From positions 123,657,605-123,721,604 of the forward strand of contig CM035160.1 in NCBI GenBank assembly GCA_020205615.1: a stretch of 64,000 bases of DNA, in the 5' to 3' direction. The position numbers and the translations under genes are program-made. The first letter of the stretch is position 1, and every line of letters begins with the position of its first letter. Of the stretch, positions 60,063 to 64,000 are shown piece by piece. The stretch is from Panax quinquefolius. Lineage: Eukaryota; Streptophyta; Magnoliopsida; Apiales; Araliaceae. Below the pieces are notes generated by a model. It worked only from the letters and a program-made list of their open reading frames with translations. It had not been told where the DNA came from and searched no databases.

Positions 60063-62065
60063 ATTATACCGAATAATCCCTGGTCATAATCATACCAAGT
60101 CCATCTATGCACTACAGGCCACAGATGACTTTCAACATAATATAAACATGAGGATGATGACAATGATAAAAGAGTTCAATAAAACAAGTTCAAGAATTAA
60201 TTTATCCAGGGACTGATAACGTTCAAATTGTCAACATGATACTGCTTTGTAGAGTAAAATTTAAGAATGCTCAGAAGAATATTTCCATGAAAAGATACTG
60301 GATGCAACGCAAATATCAAGGCTATTCCACTAATTTCATGGAGTATAGAAGTCAAAGTTTTAACCAACTGAGTATAATAAAGTATGAAATAGCAAAAGAA
60401 ATCACCATGCATGCGATAGACCGCACATGCAGGTTATTCCAATAGAATAATAAATAACGGAACAAGGTCCGGCGTAAAATGCACAGACAGGTTATTCCAA
60501 TATAATAATAAAGAATGGAACCAGGTCCGGCGTAAAACGCGCAGATAGGATATTCTGACAGAATAATAAATAATTGAACCAGTCCGGTAAATTAATGAGC
60601 AGAGATATTCGGCGAATAATAAATAATGGAACCAGTCCAGTAAGAAGCGCACAAAAGGATATATTCCGGGAATAATAATAAAGAAATGTATTAGAAGAAT
60701 GTCACCATGTATAGGGTAGCCCGCGTATACAGGTTATTCCAACATAATAATAAATAATGGAATAACAGAAGTTCTCTTCATGAATACAAAAGAAATAATA
60801 CCCCTTACGAGTACAACAAATAATATCCCTTACATTTGAAAGAAGAATATTCTGACTGGTAGGGCGAGGATATACTTGAAGAAACTTGTACTACGCTCAA
60901 AGCTTTCTTAAACTCTAAAGAAATACGCTCAAGATTATAGAAGAAGAACTCTCTCTATAGTTTCTCTCTCTAGAGTTTCAGTGAATTCGTAAGAAATAAT
61001 GAAGGAATGAGCTTCTATTTATAGAAGAATGGACTGCATAGTAACTAATTCATGAACGGTCCAGTTTGATTTACTTTTAATCGGACGGTCCATATTTAAA
61101 GCAAAATCTTTTAAATAAAATATAATATATTCTATTTATAATCTAATAAAACGAATAACTTTATAAAAGTATTGTGTTTTTATATAAAAGATTTTACTAT
61201 GCAAAACACTATGCATAATAAAATATAATATATTCTATTTATAGAATAACTTTATAAAAGTATTCTGCATTTTATATAAAAAAGATTTTACTATTCAAAA
61301 CACTATGATAATAGAATATAATATATTCTATTTATAGAATAACTTTATAAAAGTATTCTGTTTTATATAAAAAGATTTTACTATTAAAACTTTAAACCAA
61401 CGATCCATATTGATTTACTATTATAATTTCAAGCAACGGTCTAAAAAATTAGCACATCTCCTCATGGAATAATATTGTACTCAAAATGATTTGGACCGAA
61501 AAGAAATATATTTTTCGGGTGAATAGTACCCCGTGAATAGTACTTCAAATAATAGTACCAGTAAATAGTACTCACGACACAAAAATTGTCCCAAATACCC
61601 GAGTAAACAATACTAGAGTGAATAGTAATCGGGTGAATAGTAACCCGTGAATAGTACTCTGACACGAAAAATACTCCAAATACCCGAGTGAATAAAATTC
61701 AGGTGAATAGTAATTTAGGTGAATAGTAACTCATTAATAGTAACTTGTGAATAGTACTCCGACACAAAAAGTGCCTCAAATACCCGAGTGAATAATATTC
61801 GGGTGAATAGTAATTTAGGTGAATAGTAACCCGTAAATAGTAACTCGTGAATAGTAACCCATGAATAGTACTCCGACACAAAAAGTGCCCCAAATACTCG
61901 AGTGAAGAATACTAGAGTAAATAGTAGCAAATCGGTATTTTATGACAACTTGTCTACTTTGAAAAATTTTCATATATCACCCTTAACTTTAAACTTTTAT
62001 CAATTTAACTATTTACCAAAATAGAAAAAATTGAATACTTTTATTTTATAAAATTAGGTCTCACA
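60063..62065 (-). mobile_element. Array LTR 7, left part missing
   Basis: Equivalent of LTR 5 in the second 7.1-kb unit; starts at the insertion site and ends TCTCACA at 62065. TATA at 61015-61025; U3 minisatellite at about 61519-61925. Confidence 0.82.
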
Positions 62066-62409
62066 ATCTCCCCTCCTTATGAAATTTTGCTCTCGAAATT
62101 TACGTGCGTGCACGATATTCAAGAAATGAGAATACCTTGCTTTCTTTTCAATTGTACCTTCCTTGTTATTTCATTTCTATCATGATTTTCCATTTCTCAT
62201 CTCACGTATTTCAAATATCATTCTAGAATATAGTTTCAAAATAAGGGTTAATTGACATACCACATAATACCCCATATTCTAAAGCCTACCAATTAAATAA
62301 CAAATAAACTTAGGTAGGTCATACTAGCGAAGGAATTCCCCGTCTCTCCCCTCCTAGTTCTTGTCTCACATCTTAGCCATGGATCATATCAATAAGCTTT
62401 GATACCAAC
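62066..62409 (-). mobile_element. Array internal segment 5 (344 bp)
   Basis: PBS at 62407-62396, hairpin at about 62082-62101, PPT at 62078-62066. Same content as the other segments, with a few extra changes near CG and CTG motifs. Confidence 0.85.
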
Positions 62410-64000
62410 TGTGGCGCCCCAAAATTAGGTATACATCACCCATCTTGGGTCGCCAGAGACAAGGTACTAAATACAAATACAAACTTACTAACACAATCTG
62501 TCGTGTAAAATACGACTAAATATATGTTGTGAGTTTGAATACAAATACTATCCTTTAGAGAGTATACAAACTCAAAAGGAGTCCTCATTACATTTATTAT
62601 CATACTATTTCACGAATAGTGAGGACTACTAATGCACCATCTAGGACCATCACTCTGCTTCCCAACTAGTCCACCTCGTTCGTTCTCATTTCAAGAGAAC
62701 GGTGAAAGAAAGGTTGAGCTCAACTAGCCCGATGAAGAAATATTATGACTAAGATAATCCGAAATAAATTATCGTTAGCCTTCAACAGATGTTAAACGAT
62801 ACAATATAACAACTATCAAGTTTAATCAGAGCGGAACAAGCAATCCATTAGAAGAGTCGAGTAGAGAATAAAATCTACTATATTCTATGATTTAAAAGTT
62901 TTCATCACTTTTATCATTGGGACTCGACTTAATAAATAATCCACATCATCGAATCACCCACGCACTTCTCTGACCAGGATATTCTTTAATATCACGACCA
63001 CGAATTATCCATGCACTACGACTTAAGATAATCATGTTTTCATCAACGGTCCTGATCATGCCATAAAACAATTCATATTTGCACTACGGCCAAAGAGAAT
63101 TCATAGCCATAATCATACCAAAAACTGTCCATCAATGCACTACGGACCAATGAGGATTTTTTTCACATCATTTGTAACATTACGGTTATGATTACACCGA
63201 ATAATCCCTGGTCATAATCATACAAAGTCCTTCTATGCACTACAGGCCACAGATGACTTTCAACATAATATAAACATGAGGATGATGACAATGATAAAAG
63301 AATTCAATAAAATAAGGTCAAGACTTAATTTATCCAAGAACTGATAACGTTCAAATTATCAACATGATACTGCTTTGTAGAGTAAAATTCAAGATTGCTT
63401 AGAAGAATATTTTCATGAAAAGATCTTTCGTTGAGCGCAAATATCAAGGCTATTTCACTAATTTCATGGAGTATAGAAGTCAAAGTTTTAACCAACTTAG
63501 TATAATAAAGAATGGAATAGCAAAAGAAATCACCATGCATGCGATAGACCGCACAGGCAGGTTATTCCAACATAATAATAAATAACGGAACGGAGTCCAG
63601 TCCGGTAAAAAGCGCATGACGACGATGATATTCCAACGAATAATAAAGAATGGAACCGAATCCCGGCATAAAACGCACTGAGATGTGATATTCCGACGGA
63701 ATAATAAATAATGGAACCAGTCCCAAGCGCTTGCATGAGCGGATATTCGACGTAATGATAAATAATGGAACCAGTCCCACAGTAAGCGCATAGACGGATA
63801 TTCCAATAGAATAATAAAGAACGGAATATTAGAAGAATGTCACCATGTATAGGGTAGCTACATGATACGTATCTGAGTTATTCAACGAGAATAATAAATA
63901 ATGGAATAATGAAGTTCTCTTCATGAATACAAAAGAAATAATACCCCTTACGAGTATAACAAATAATATCCCTTACATTTGAAAGAAGAGTATTCTGATT
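62410..64000 (-). mobile_element. Array LTR 8, cut by the window end
   Basis: It starts at 62410 (TGTGGCGCCCC) and runs off the window within the leader. It shares diagnostic differences with LTRs 4 and 6, for example TTCAAGATTGCTTAGAAG where LTRs 1, 2, 5 and 7 have AAGAATGCTCAGAAG (LTR 2: GGAATGCTCAGAAG). Confidence 0.85.

Larger units (their letters stand above)
36045..64000 (-). repeat. Tandem array of LTR plus about 345-bp deleted internal units
   Basis: Minus-strand LTRs of one family begin (plus coordinates) at 36045, 39140, 42205, 48107, 55268 and 62410. Between LTRs lie segments of 344-348 bp with PBS at one end and PPT at the other. Unit spacing is 3,095 and 3,065 bp where uninterrupted. 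It is 5,902 bp where another LTR is inserted, and 7,161 and 7,142 bp where a rearranged insertion is present. All units are head to tail. The array continues beyond the window. The array sits in copia sequence on its left (last bases GCACG before the first LTR). Confidence 0.9.

Noticed and set aside
36045..64000. Classical centromeric or subtelomeric satellite
   Set aside because: The period is about 3.1 kb and each unit has LTR ends, PBS and PPT, so it is an LTR-retrotransposon array. A centromeric location is possible but not shown.

Overview
This is nuclear DNA from a flowering plant, most likely repeat-rich heterochromatin. It is AT-rich and I found no host gene, tRNA, rRNA or CRISPR array. 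Everything recognisable comes from LTR retrotransposons: long-LTR Ty3/gypsy chromoviruses (Tekay/Del-like, with LTRs of about 2.7-4 kb, an initiator-Met-tRNA primer site and an integrase with a chromodomain-like tail) and one decayed Ty1/copia element with a Sirevirus-like layout. Names E1, E2, E3, H and G are mine.

Layout. 1-2154: 3' half of E1 (+ strand) with RNase H, integrase, chromodomain-like tail and a G-rich polypurine tract. Its 3' LTR starts at 2155, is interrupted at 3018, resumes near 14656 and ends at 17853. The interruption is E2 (- strand, 3018 to about 14655), nearly complete: 5' LTR 12019-14655, PBS, an extra acidic/coiled-coil ORF upstream of gag, gag-pro-pol, PPT and 3' LTR 3018-6498. 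17854-18614 and 28777-29880 are the two halves of an older host sequence (H, an LTR-like 3' end). E3 (+ strand, 18615-28776) inserted into it with a GATAT target duplication; E3 has two 2,662-bp LTRs and a decayed gag-pol. 29881-31384 is a truncated LTR of an E3-related family (G). 31385-36044 is a decayed copia pol followed by an envelope-like/plant-transposon-protein ORF.

36045-64000 is the most unusual part: a minus-strand tandem array of E3-related LTRs of about 2.7 kb separated by internal segments of only about 345 bp. These segments carry the primer binding site, leader, a 3' hairpin and the polypurine tract, and no gag or pol. The array is a head-to-tail series LTR-int-LTR-int and leaves the window unfinished. 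One ancestral unit received another long LTR (TSD ATTAT). Pieces of that insertion now sit in three units, with its left edge in one and its right edge in two, recording deletions and a 7.15-kb higher-order duplication.

No element here looks autonomous. The array units keep the cis signals needed for mobilisation in trans by an E3-like partner, but their tandem amplification is better explained by unequal recombination between LTRs. Copies differ mostly in small clustered changes at CTG/CAG/CCG motifs. That pattern suggests basecalling error at CHG-methylated sites, so some stops and frameshifts called here may not be real.
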